NCBI GenBank assembly: GCA_016463365.1
Contig: JAEMRJ010000026.1
Location: forward strand, 1-20,076
DNA length: 20,076 nt
Origin: Thermoleophilaceae bacterium
GTDB lineage: Bacteria > Actinomycetota > Thermoleophilia > Solirubrobacterales > JACPNS01
Reading direction: 5' to 3'
Shown here piece after piece: positions 1 to 7,508 of the stretch; within the stretch, counting starts at the first letter, position 1, and each line of letters starts with the position of its first letter. The position numbers and the translations under genes are program-made. The notes under the pieces are model-generated. The model was not told the DNA's origin. It did no database searches and saw only the letters and a list, made by a program, of their open reading frames with translations.

Positions 1-239
1 CCGACGACGTTCAACGCGCCGAAGAACACGGCCAGCGTGCCGAGCACGATCTGGACGGTGCCCTGCGATGCAGCGCCGGCGACGATCAGCGCGCCGACGA
101 TCACGATGCCGTGGATCGCGTTGGTCGCCGACATCAGCGGCGTGTGCAGCGTTGCCGGGACCTTCGAGATGACCTCGAAGCCGACGAACGCCGACAGCAC
201 CAGAATGGTCAACTGTTGGAGCAGGTTTGCGTAATCCAT
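1..239 (-). CDS. pntA2: NAD(P) transhydrogenase subunit alpha part 2 (membrane dII segment), partial
   Basis: The gene starts with ATG at 239 and runs off the window, so only the first 79 residues are visible. The protein begins MDYANLLQQLTILVLSAFVG and continues with the conserved pattern EVISKVPATLHTPLMS-TNAIHGI. That pattern is the hallmark of the small alpha-2 membrane subunit found in species whose PntA is split. Three hydrophobic stretches are visible (about residues 9-24, 42-57 and 62-78). Family knowledge: it forms part of the proton channel coupling NADH to NADP+ hydride transfer. A GGAGG Shine-Dalgarno lies inside the end of pntA1 at 248-252, 8 nt before the ATG, and only 3 nt separate the two genes. 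A pntB gene is expected just beyond the window edge. Confidence 0.93.
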   Translation of the reverse strand, partial: MDYANLLQQLTILVLSAFVGFEVISKVPATLHTPLMSATNAIHGIVIVGALIVAGAASQGTVQIVLGTLAVFFGALNVV

Positions 240-242
240 GGT

Positions 243-1424
243 TTAGGCCTCCGCCTTCTCGGTCGGTTCCGGCTCAGGCTCGGGCTCGGGCGGCGCGAAG
301 GATCCGCCGGGGGCGTCCTTCTTCAAAGTGCCGCCGTAGGTGAGCACGCAGCCGTCGAGGATGTCGTCGGAGAAGTCGATCTTCACCGCGGCTTCCTCGC
401 CGATCATCAGTTCAAGCAGGTTGGAAACGTTCTTTGCGTAGAGCTGGCTGGCGTGCAGCGGCATCGAGGCCGGGATGTTCTTCGACCCGATCACCTTCAC
501 GCCGTTCACGATCACCGTCTCGCCGGACACCGAAGGCTCGACGTTGCCGCCGGACTCGGCCGCGAGGTCGATCACCACTGAGCTGGGGGCCATGCCCTCG
601 ACCACGCTCGTCGGGATCAGCTGCGGCGCAGGGCGACCCGGGATCGCAGCGGTGGTGATGACGATGTCGGACTGTTTGACCGTTTCGCTCATCAGTTCAG
701 TCTGCTTGGCCTTCTGCTCGTCGGTCAGCTCCTTGGCGTAACCGCCGGCGGTTTCGGCGTCTTCAGTGCCGAGGTCGATCTCGACGAACTTCGCGCCGAG
801 CGATTCGACCTGTTCACGAACTGCCGGGCGCACGTCGAACGCCTGGACGATCGCACCGAGGCGCTTGGCCGTGGCGATCGCCTGCAGGCCTGCCACGCCG
901 ACGCCGATGACGAAGACCTTGGCCGGCCGGACGGTGCCCGCGGCAGTGGTGAGCATCGGGAAGAACTTGGGGCTCTCGGTCGCGGAGATCAGCACGGCCT
1001 TGTAGCCGCTGACCGTCGCCTGGGACGACAGCGAGTCCATGCTCTGCGCGCGCGTGGTGCGCGGGATCGACTCCATCGCAAAGGCGCTGATCTTCTTGGC
1101 GGTCAGTGCCTGGGCGGTGGCCTCGTCGGTCAGCGGATCGAGATAACCGATCACGATCGAGCCGTCCGGGATCTGCGCGAGCTCGTCGCTTGAGGGCTTC
1201 TGCACCTTCAGGATGGCGTCGGCGCTGCTGACGGTCGCCGCGAAGTCTGAGGTGATGGTTGCGCCGGCGTCGGTGAACTGCGCGTCGGGGTGTCCCGCCG
1301 CGTCTCCGGCTCCGGTCTGGACGGTCACTGTGTTGCCCGTCGAAACGAACTTTTGAATGGTGTCAGGGGTGGCTGCGACGCGCGTTTCGCCGTCGGCCGA
1401 CTCCCTTGGAACCGCGATTCTCAT
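243..1424 (-). CDS. pntA1: NAD(P) transhydrogenase subunit alpha part 1 (NAD(H)-binding dI)
   Basis: This 393-aa soluble subunit has the alanine dehydrogenase/PNT fold. The N-terminal AlaDh_PNT domain opens MRIAVPRES. The mobile RQD-type loop region RAQSMDSLSSQA lies near 125-136. A Rossmann GVGVAG is at 174-179, followed by AFDVRP at 195-200, and DLAAESGGN is at 286-294. Length matches the short split-type alpha-1 (about 380 aa), not the fused 500-aa PntA. The family binds NAD(H) and passes hydride to the NADP site of PntB, coupled to proton movement. The start is ATG at 1424 with a GAGGT sequence 6 nt upstream. The C-terminus is an acidic proline repeat (PPEPEPEPEP, about 378-387) beyond the conserved domain. 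It forms an operon with pntA2. Confidence 0.95.
   Translation of the reverse strand: MRIAVPRESADGETRVAATPDTIQKFVSTGNTVTVQTGAGDAAGHPDAQFTDAGATITSDFAATVSSADAILKVQKPSSDELAQIPDGSIVIGYLDPLTDEATAQALTAKKISAFAMESIPRTTRAQSMDSLSSQATVSGYKAVLISATESPKFFPMLTTAAGTVRPAKVFVIGVGVAGLQAIATAKRLGAIVQAFDVRPAVREQVESLGAKFVEIDLGTEDAETAGGYAKELTDEQKAKQTELMSETVKQSDIVITTAAIPGRPAPQLIPTSVVEGMAPSSVVIDLAAESGGNVEPSVSGETVIVNGVKVIGSKNIPASMPLHASQLYAKNVSNLLELMIGEEAAVKIDFSDDILDGCVLTYGGTLKKDAPGGSFAPPEPEPEPEPTEKAEA
248..252 (-). promoter_or_regulatory. Shine-Dalgarno of pntA2 inside pntA1
   Basis: GGAGG on the minus strand ends 8 nt before the pntA2 ATG and lies within the last codons of pntA1. It fixes the pntA2 start and implies coupled translation of the two alpha subunits. 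Confidence 0.7.
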
Positions 1425-1524
1425 CGAATACCTCGTGGGAATGCTTGGTGGATGGGGTGGAACGGAAAATCAGCGCGCAAGATTAGCCGACAGAACGGGT
1501 CGGAATACGGATTTCGGCGCTCAG

Positions 1525-1574
1525 CGGCGCAATATTCGCCGTCCCGGAGTCGAACAGAAGTTGATTTTTCAACT
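1525..1574. repeat. Two inverted repeats in the pntA1/protease divergent intergenic region
   Basis: The 230-bp region between pntA1 and the protease holds two short inverted repeats. CGGCG and CGCCG are separated by 7 bases at 1525-1541. The perfect AGTTGA-TTTT-TCAACT lies at 1559-1574. They sit between two divergent genes, so operator sites are possible. Neither is followed by a U-rich run on either strand that would make a clear terminator. I could not find convincing -35/-10 pairs here. Confidence 0.35.
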
Positions 1575-1654
1575 CAAGGCTAAAGCTGGTCTGCCGATGC
1601 TTGGCATAGGTGCGCCTACCGTCTTGGCGCCAACAAGCTGGATTGATGGAGTAG

Positions 1655-3583
1655 ATGCGACGAACGGAAATGATTTCCGGATCGATCGGAGCGCGCGGCG
1701 TGCACGTGCTCCGCTTTGCGCTGCTTGTGGCAGCGCTGACGATTTCTGCCTGCGCGCTCCCGGCGATCGCGGCTGCCAACGAGGCCGACAGCCCCGATTT
1801 CAGCCAGTACCTGACGATCAAATTCGTCGAAGGCACAAGCTCAACCCAGCGACTCGCAGTGCGGCGCTCGATCGACGCGACCTTCGAGACCTCGCTGACT
1901 TCGCCGCTGCTCCAGCAGGCCTCGCTGCCCGAGAGCGCGTCCGCCGACGCAGCCGCAGACACGCTCGAAAGCAATCCGGCCGTCGACTTCGCCGTTGCAT
2001 CGGGCCGATGGAAGGCCGATGAACTGGAGACCCCGTACTTCGATGACCGCTTCTACGAGAAGCAGTGGGCGCTCAACAACTACGGCCAGGTCTTCATGTC
2101 GCGCCTCGTTGACGGCAACTTCGAAGACGTCAGCGGCACGCCCGGCGCAGACATCAACGCGCCCGAGGCCTGGAGCCAGATCGTGCCCGGCAACCTGACG
2201 CCCGAGAAGATCGGCGTGATCGACACCGGCGTCGCCTACGAGCATCCAGACCTCGCGGCCAACATGGTCCCGGGCAGCGACTTCTACGACGCCGACAACG
2301 ACCCGCGCGACGTCCACGGCCACGGCACCCACGTCGCATCTGTCGCGGCCGGCGTGGGCGACAACGCGATCGGCACCTCCGGCGTGAACCCGTGGGCAAA
2401 GGTCATGCCGCTGCGCGCAGCCGACGAGTACGGCAGTTTCTCGTGGGCGGCGATCGAGCAGGCCGTGGCGCACGGTCTTGCAAACGGCGTGCGCCTGTTC
2501 AACGGCAGCTTCGGCGGTGCCGACGACGACCCGGCGTTCAAAGCACTGATCGCCGGCAATCCGCAGGCTCTGTTTGTTTTCTCATCCGGAAACGGCGGCG
2601 GCGATCAGGTCGGAGACGACCACGACGCGGCCAGCGGCCTGGGTCACCGGTTCCCCTGCGACATCGATCTGCCCAACGTGATCTGCGTCGGTGCGAGCAA
2701 CTGGCTCGACGCGATGTCGCCGTTCTCGGACTACGGCGTGAAGTCGGTCGACCTGCTGGCTCCGGGCTCGAGCATCTACTCCGCCAAGCCCTGCATGGTG
2801 CCCGCTCCCGACATCGATCACCAGACCGAGTGCCCGTTTGACGCCGTCGATCCGACAGCTCCGATCGGCCTCGGCGGCGGACCGTTCGCCTTCCAGCTTC
2901 TCTCTGGTACTTCGATGGCGGCGCCTGCGGTGACCGGTGCGGCGTCGCTGCTCTGGTCCAGGTGCCCGGCCCTGAAGTCCTCCCAGATCAAGAGCGCGAT
3001 CGTCGAATCGGTCACCCCGCTCCCGGCGGTCCAGACCAGGGTTGCCTACGGCGGACGCCTGAACCTGGCTGGCGCCGTCAGCTCGATAGGTACCTGTCCT
3101 GCGCCTTCCGACGGCACAGACTGGCCGACTCCGCCAGCGCAGCCGAGCGGCCCGGACGGCGACGGGGGAGCGACCGGCGGCACCGGCCCGACTGCCCCAC
3201 CGACGGTTGACTACGGCACCAGTCCTGGCGGAACGGCAAAGACCGAGCCGCTGACCTTCCAGATCACCCGCCCGCGCAGCGCAAAGGTCGGCCGCTCCAG
3301 CACGGTCAGCTTCAAGCTCACGTGCTCTGATGACTGCTCTGCCGCTGCGGTGGTCCGGCCGCTGGCTGCCGGCGTGACCTTCAAGGCCTTCAAGAGCAGT
3401 CTTGCCCGTGGCAGGTCCGGGACCCGCACGATGTCGGTGAAGGTTCCGCGCGCCACCTTGCGAGCCGTGCGGGCGCTGCTCGCCGGCCGCACGAAGGTCC
3501 AACTGAAGTTCTCGGTGACCGTCACCGACAGGGCCGGCCTGTCGAGCAGGCCGATCGCCTTCACGGTCAAGCTCGCGAAGTAG
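1655..3583 (+). CDS. Secreted subtilisin-family (S8) serine protease
   Basis: This 642-aa protein has a basic N-terminus, a hydrophobic stretch at about 18-32, and either a lipobox-like ISAC ending at C33 or a signal peptidase I site near AIAAA (37-41). An I9-like propeptide follows (about 50-114). In the catalytic domain (about 165-475) the triad is visible: Asp190 in GVIDTG, His223 in HGHGTH, Ser420 in GTSMAAP, with the oxyanion Asn313 in SSGNGGG. After a Gly/Pro-rich linker (about 482-530) comes a C-terminal beta-rich, Ig-like domain (about 533-642) ending without an anchor. The family hydrolyses proteins outside the cytoplasm after propeptide removal. The start is ATG 1655, with GGAG only 3 nt upstream. 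ATG 1670 is a credible alternative giving the same signal peptide. The substrate cannot be told from the sequence. Confidence 0.93.
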   Translation: MRRTEMISGSIGARGVHVLRFALLVAALTISACALPAIAAANEADSPDFSQYLTIKFVEGTSSTQRLAVRRSIDATFETSLTSPLLQQASLPESASADAAADTLESNPAVDFAVASGRWKADELETPYFDDRFYEKQWALNNYGQVFMSRLVDGNFEDVSGTPGADINAPEAWSQIVPGNLTPEKIGVIDTGVAYEHPDLAANMVPGSDFYDADNDPRDVHGHGTHVASVAAGVGDNAIGTSGVNPWAKVMPLRAADEYGSFSWAAIEQAVAHGLANGVRLFNGSFGGADDDPAFKALIAGNPQALFVFSSGNGGGDQVGDDHDAASGLGHRFPCDIDLPNVICVGASNWLDAMSPFSDYGVKSVDLLAPGSSIYSAKPCMVPAPDIDHQTECPFDAVDPTAPIGLGGGPFAFQLLSGTSMAAPAVTGAASLLWSRCPALKSSQIKSAIVESVTPLPAVQTRVAYGGRLNLAGAVSSIGTCPAPSDGTDWPTPPAQPSGPDGDGGATGGTGPTAPPTVDYGTSPGGTAKTEPLTFQITRPRSAKVGRSSTVSFKLTCSDDCSAAAVVRPLAAGVTFKAFKSSLARGRSGTRTMSVKVPRATLRAVRALLAGRTKVQLKFSVTVTDRAGLSSRPIAFTVKLAK

Positions 3584-3610
3584 TCGCCGTCGCGCCGTTA
3601 GCATCGGCGA
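3584..3610 (+). repeat. Inverted repeat between protease and pgsA-like gene
   Basis: TCGCCG (3584-3589), directly after the protease stop, is the reverse complement of CGGCGA (3605-3610), just before the pgsA-like start at 3615. The second arm overlaps the purine-rich GGCGAGG that would serve as its ribosome site. It could be a weak hairpin tempering read-through or translation. It lacks a U-tract, so I do not call it a terminator. Confidence 0.3.
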
Positions 3611-3614
3611 GGCG

Positions 3615-4148
3615 ATGTCGCAGGTCAATCTGCCGAACACTCTCACGGTCCTGCGCATTCTTCTGGTGCCGGTCGTGCTCGCCGGCCTCCTGGCCGAGTC
3701 CCCGACCGGTGACGTGATCGCCGGCGTCGCCTTTGCGATCGCTGCCGCGACCGACTGGTTTGACGGCTACTACGCGCGTTCGCGCGAGCTGGTCACAACG
3801 TTCGGCAAGGTGATGGACCCGATCGCCGACAAGCTCCTGATCGTCGGCACGCTGGTCACGCTCAGCGCGCTGGACCGGATGAGCTGGTGGGCGACGGGAC
3901 TTGTGCTCGGACGCGAATTCGCGGTGACCGCCCTGCGTTACACGCAGAAGGGCGAGGGCGTGATCAGCGCCTCGCAGTACGGCAAGGCCAAGACGGTCAT
4001 CCAGTCCTTTGTGCTTCTCATCGTGATCGTCGCGCAGCCGTCTGAGGCCGTCGACGTGCTGGTCTGGATCATGGTCGCCGTGACACTTGCGACAGGGGTT
4101 GACTACTTCGTCAACACCGGTGAGCGGCACGACGCTCAGTCCAGCTAG
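3615..4148 (+). CDS. pgsA: CDP-alcohol phosphatidyltransferase (phosphatidylglycerophosphate synthase-like)
   Basis: This 177-aa integral membrane protein carries the complete CDP-alcohol phosphotransferase signature D-x2-DG-x2-AR-x8-G-x3-D-x3-D. The residues are D47, D50, G51, A54, R55, G64, D68 and D72. The opening NLPNTLTVLRILLVPV and the length are typical of PgsA, which makes phosphatidylglycerophosphate from CDP-diacylglycerol and glycerol-3-phosphate at the cytoplasmic membrane. Several hydrophobic helices are visible (about 11-28, 34-48, 74-86, 90-103, 127-140 and 147-164). It starts 31 bp after the protease, with GGCGAGG just upstream. Its TAG stop (4146-4148) shares three bases with the stop of the convergent methyltransferase. 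Other family members (phosphatidylinositol phosphate synthase and relatives) look alike, so the exact acceptor is not certain. Confidence 0.88.
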   Translation: MSQVNLPNTLTVLRILLVPVVLAGLLAESPTGDVIAGVAFAIAAATDWFDGYYARSRELVTTFGKVMDPIADKLLIVGTLVTLSALDRMSWWATGLVLGREFAVTALRYTQKGEGVISASQYGKAKTVIQSFVLLIVIVAQPSEAVDVLVWIMVAVTLATGVDYFVNTGERHDAQSS

Positions 4149-4882
4149 GAAGGCTTCTCCACCCGCGCGCAGCAGGTGATCGGGAAGAACGGGTCGTCGA
4201 CCGCCAGGTCCGACTCGTCGAGCTCCTCCGCCGCCAGGCCGAGGAAAAACGCCGCGCCGCTGAGCGCGTTGCCGTGACCCTCGACGCTGATCTTCGCGTC
4301 TGCGGGGAGGCAGAGCTGAAGTCGTTGCTCGAAGCCGCGCGGTGTGTAGCGCCAGAAGTCGACCTCTGGGATCTCGTGGTCGACGCGACTGAGGCAAGGC
4401 GCCGTGATGATCAGAGTGCCACCGGGTTTGAGCGAATTCCACAAGTTGTCGAGCGCGACCTGTTCATCGGCAAGCAGATGAAATGTCTGTGTCAGCACGA
4501 CTGAGTCATATGCGCCCGACGGAAGCGACTCTGGGACGCAGAGATCAGCGACCAGATCGGCTCGCGGATTGTCCGCATCGATGTCAACGACATGTGCTTT
4601 GTCGACGCGGCTGCCGCCGAAGCGATTCACATAGGCCGGGTCACGGATTTCCATTGCGTCGCCGTGGATGTACTGCTTCGTGGATTCGAGATAGCGCTCG
4701 ATGTACCAACGGTCGATCGGTGTGCCGCGATCCCAGCCGTAACACTCGCTGAACGGCTTGGTCCGTTTGAAAGAGCCCCAGCGCACGCGCCTGCCCGGCG
4801 TGTTGCGAATTGCGCGCTGAACTTTCGGCCTGACCCGGTCGGCAAGTGCTGGATGCTTTTCGATTCGGGCTTTGATGCTCAT
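4145..4882 (-). CDS. Class I SAM-dependent methyltransferase (Methyltransf_11 type)
   Basis: From ATG at 4882 the protein is 245 aa. After a basic N-terminus it has PFSECYGWDRGTPIDRWYI (43-61), which I recognise as typical of methyltransferases in glycan loci. The Rossmann core follows: VVDIDADNPRADLVADL (98-114), the DSVVLTQTFHLL strand and helix (126-137), and the post-motif LKPGGTLIITAP (151-162). The classic glycine-rich motif I is degenerate, and GGSRVDKAHVVDID takes its place. The substrate is unknown; sugar O-methylation or a small-molecule acceptor would suit the neighbours. An in-frame TTG at 4891 would add MCP. No good Shine-Dalgarno decides between the starts. It converges on pgsA and is divergent from the first GH16-like gene. 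Confidence 0.85.
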   Translation of the reverse strand: MSIKARIEKHPALADRVRPKVQRAIRNTPGRRVRWGSFKRTKPFSECYGWDRGTPIDRWYIERYLESTKQYIHGDAMEIRDPAYVNRFGGSRVDKAHVVDIDADNPRADLVADLCVPESLPSGAYDSVVLTQTFHLLADEQVALDNLWNSLKPGGTLIITAPCLSRVDHEIPEVDFWRYTPRGFEQRLQLCLPADAKISVEGHGNALSGAAFFLGLAAEELDESDLAVDDPFFPITCCARVEKPS

Positions 4883-4950
4883 GGGGCACAACCATATTCG
4901 TCCGATTGGGCGCTACCGCATCTCACATGATGGGACTAGCCTTTGATTTT

Positions 4951-4955
4951 GGAGG
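4951..4955 (+). promoter_or_regulatory. Strong Shine-Dalgarno-like GGAGG with no ATG at normal distance
   Basis: GGAGG lies in a locally AT-rich leader (TTGATTTTGGAGGTTTCC). The only in-frame codon at usual spacing for the downstream GH16-like gene is ATT at 4967. The next ATG, at 4991, is 35 nt away. In-frame TTGs at 4943 and 4949 precede or overlap the element. Confidence 0.4.
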
Positions 4956-4990
4956 TTTCCAGCGCGATTCGCACCCGACAAATCAGCATC

Positions 4991-6175
4991 ATGAGCATTC
5001 GATCGATATCCGACCCACTGCGCAGACCGCTGCGCGCATCGGCCTGCGCGCTGGCGATGCTCAGTGTCGCCGCTGGACTTGTCGGGTCTCAGGGCGTTTC
5101 CGAAGCCAGGTCGACCGGCACGATCGCTGCCCCAAAGGCCAGGCAGGCGGTCAAAGGCATTCTGCAGATCAGACCGCTCATCGAGTCGAGGCGCGGTCCG
5201 TTTTTCGTCGAGATCAGTATCGACGGGACGCGTTACGACAAGCAACGCTCCGCGCGGCTGTTGGATGCCAGGAAACCCGTCCCGATTGACACCACAGAAC
5301 TGGCCAACGGACGGCACAAGCTCAAGGTGACGGTTGTCAGCAGAGGATCTCCACGGCGAGCGTCGCAGACGCTTTCATTCGTTGTCAGGAACAACAGACC
5401 ACCGCCTGCCGGCGCCGGCCAACCAGCGCCGACCAACAACCTCAACAATTTTCGACTGGTCGTCTCGGAGGGGTTCGACGTAGCTGCTCCGCCCGGGTCG
5501 ATCGTCGACAGCGGGAGTCCCCTGACGACCGTCTACACCGGCGCCACCGGAACCGCCTGGCGAACTTACCCCTCAAAATTCTTTGACACGTTTCTGCGCC
5601 ATCCCTACCGTCCGGCTGAAGTTCTCAGCGTGCACGACAGCGCTCTCGATTTTTGGCTGCATCCTGTTGGCGGCAAGAACTCTGGAGCGAGCGTTTCACC
5701 AATCCTTCCTGGCGGATCGCAGTACCAAACCTACGGGCGTTACTCGGCGCGCGTCCGCATCGGAAATGCGCCGCTCAGCCAATACCTGATGGCGTTCCTG
5801 CTCTGGCCCCAGAACGACAAGGACTTTCTCTTCTCCGAGAGCGACTACCCCGAGAATCAGCTGCTGCCCGGTCGAGTTCCGGTGACCGGCTATTCCCACC
5901 ACGGCGTGAGCGGGGCGAACAAGCTCCAGGAGTACATCATCAGCGCCCCGGTCGATCTGCGCGACTGGCACGTCTATACGCAGGAGTGGCTTCCGGGCCT
6001 TCGTCGCTACTACCTCGACGGCAGGCTGATCGGGAAAACTGTTGAGCCGGTCTGGGCTGGACCGATGCGTTGGCAGATCCAGATCCAGAGCTATCTCGAG
6101 GGTGAACAGAGCGGCCACCTGTATGTCGACTGGGCAGCGATCTGGTCGTACGCGCCCGGTACCACTGTGAACTGA
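4991..6175 (+). CDS. Secreted GH16-like (concanavalin-fold) protein with N-terminal Ig-like domain, copy 1
   Basis: From ATG 4991 the protein is 394 aa. It has an arginine-containing signal peptide (hydrophobic about 17-32), an Ig-like beta domain (about 45-133, with ELANGRHKLKVTV), a Pro-rich linker (136-148), and a GH16-like domain (about 155-390). The GH16 signs are YGRYSARVRI (248-257), an E-x-D-x-x-E active-site pattern in SESDYPE (E283, D285, E288), and DWHVYTQEW (325-333) followed by RRYYLDGRL. In GH16 the two glutamates are nucleophile and acid/base for beta-glucan or galactan hydrolysis or transglycosylation. It is paralogous to the next gene, and the two lie head to tail. The start is uncertain: a TTG at 4943 or ATT at 4967 would extend it. 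The substrate is not readable; remodelling of the neighbouring locus's polymer is an inference. Confidence 0.85.
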   Translation: MSIRSISDPLRRPLRASACALAMLSVAAGLVGSQGVSEARSTGTIAAPKARQAVKGILQIRPLIESRRGPFFVEISIDGTRYDKQRSARLLDARKPVPIDTTELANGRHKLKVTVVSRGSPRRASQTLSFVVRNNRPPPAGAGQPAPTNNLNNFRLVVSEGFDVAAPPGSIVDSGSPLTTVYTGATGTAWRTYPSKFFDTFLRHPYRPAEVLSVHDSALDFWLHPVGGKNSGASVSPILPGGSQYQTYGRYSARVRIGNAPLSQYLMAFLLWPQNDKDFLFSESDYPENQLLPGRVPVTGYSHHGVSGANKLQEYIISAPVDLRDWHVYTQEWLPGLRRYYLDGRLIGKTVEPVWAGPMRWQIQIQSYLEGEQSGHLYVDWAAIWSYAPGTTVN

Positions 6176-6320
6176 ATCTCCTGCGCCCGGCCCCGGCCGT
6201 TCGCACTCATACGAATGTCTAGTACTTCCGTCCAGAACGCGCTGGTCGGATTGCGCGCGCGGCTGCAGCTGACGATCCCGCAGGTAGTTCGAGAAAGGAC
6301 TCTCTCGATCGCCCCGCAGC

Positions 6321-7508
6321 ATGTCTCCCGCCAGCAGCCTCCAGCTCATGCGCGTCGTACGCGCAGCTTCACTCTTCACCAGCGTCCTGGTGGCATTGTT
6401 GATGGCCGCAAATGCTTCGGCGCGCGACATTCAGCTGAAAATCGATTCGCCGCGGGCCAATGCCAAAGTTGGCAACGAGGTGAGCGTGAAGACCCGCGTG
6501 CGCGCAGGGCGACGGAGCCACAGGCTCAGCTATTACGTTGACGGCAAGCGGGTTGTGACTACACGATCCCGATCGTCCACCAACTCAAGGCGTAGCTATG
6601 GACTGGACACGTCCGGACTCGATCGCGGTCGCCACCGGATCCGCGTGGTCGCAGAAGTTGGTGGCAGGCGCGCCTCGAAGTCAGTTCGCGTATTCGTCGA
6701 GCCTCAAACTTCAAAGGCACTTGCCGGCGAGAGCGTCGCACCAGTCGCAATACCGGGGACAGAGCTGTTTCCCACAGGCAGTGCGAAGGATTTTGAGTTG
6801 ATCTTCGCGGACGACTTCACGAAACCGGCCGCGCTCGGAACGATGGGCAGCGACAGCGATCCGAACAAAATTGTCTACACGGGTACCACCGGCACTCGCT
6901 GGCGCACCTATCCCAGGACTTATCTGGATACTTTCCAGAGGCGCCCGTATCGATCCGACCAGGTGCTCAGCGTCCAGGATGGCAATCTCGACTTCTGGCT
7001 GCACAACGTTGACGGTCAGCCTGCCGGGGCCAATCCGTCGCCAGTTCTGCCCGACGGAACGCAGTACCAGACTTATGGCCGCTACTCCGCGCGGATCAAG
7101 GTCGACGCAACAGACCTGTCTGAATACAAGGTGGCGTGGCTGCTGTGGCCAAAAGATGAGCAGCACTGGGCTTCGGCCGAGAGCGACTTTCCCGAGGGCC
7201 CCCTCGTGCCCGGCAGGGCGGGCGCGACGGCCTACGCCCACTACGCGCCGGGTCAGTTTGAAACAGGTACGGACCCGTCCGTGGACATGCATGAGTGGCA
7301 CACCTACACGCAGGACTGGACACCGTTGGTGCGCCGCTACTACGTCGACGGTCGACTGATCCACACCACCGTCAACCCGGTCTGGTCGGGGCCGATGCGC
7401 TGGCAACTACAGACAGAAACTGACGGGTACGGCAACAACAGCGGGCACCTCAAGGTCGACTGGGTGGCCGTCTATTCGTACGCTCCGGGCACTCCGCCCT
7501 CGGCCTAG
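6321..7508 (+). CDS. Secreted GH16-like (concanavalin-fold) protein with N-terminal Ig-like domain, copy 2
   Basis: This 395-aa protein has a signal peptide (hydrophobic about 15-30, ASA near 32-34), an Ig-like domain (about 36-127, with SGLDRGRHRIRVVAEV), and a GH16-like domain (about 155-390). Its active-site pattern is AESDFPE (E287, D289, E292), with QTYGRYSARIK (250-260), HEWHTYTQDW (324-333) and RRYYVDGRL (338-346). The C-terminal end, WVAVYSYAPGT, closely matches WAAIWSYAPGT of copy 1. The catalytic halves are clearly closer to each other than the Ig-like halves. The start is ATG 6321; AGGA is about 21 nt upstream, so ATG 6348 is possible. The stop TAG 7506-7508 overlaps the convergent flippase stop. 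The 145-bp gap upstream shows nothing definite. Confidence 0.86.
   Translation: MSPASSLQLMRVVRAASLFTSVLVALLMAANASARDIQLKIDSPRANAKVGNEVSVKTRVRAGRRSHRLSYYVDGKRVVTTRSRSSTNSRRSYGLDTSGLDRGRHRIRVVAEVGGRRASKSVRVFVEPQTSKALAGESVAPVAIPGTELFPTGSAKDFELIFADDFTKPAALGTMGSDSDPNKIVYTGTTGTRWRTYPRTYLDTFQRRPYRSDQVLSVQDGNLDFWLHNVDGQPAGANPSPVLPDGTQYQTYGRYSARIKVDATDLSEYKVAWLLWPKDEQHWASAESDFPEGPLVPGRAGATAYAHYAPGQFETGTDPSVDMHEWHTYTQDWTPLVRRYYVDGRLIHTTVNPVWSGPMRWQLQTETDGYGNNSGHLKVDWVAVYSYAPGTPPSA

Noticed and set aside
2582..3658. Open frame of 358 codons on the minus strand opposite the protease
   Set aside because: High GC gives long antisense frames. Its translation is arginine/glycine-rich low-complexity with no domain, while the opposite strand encodes a complete S8 protease.
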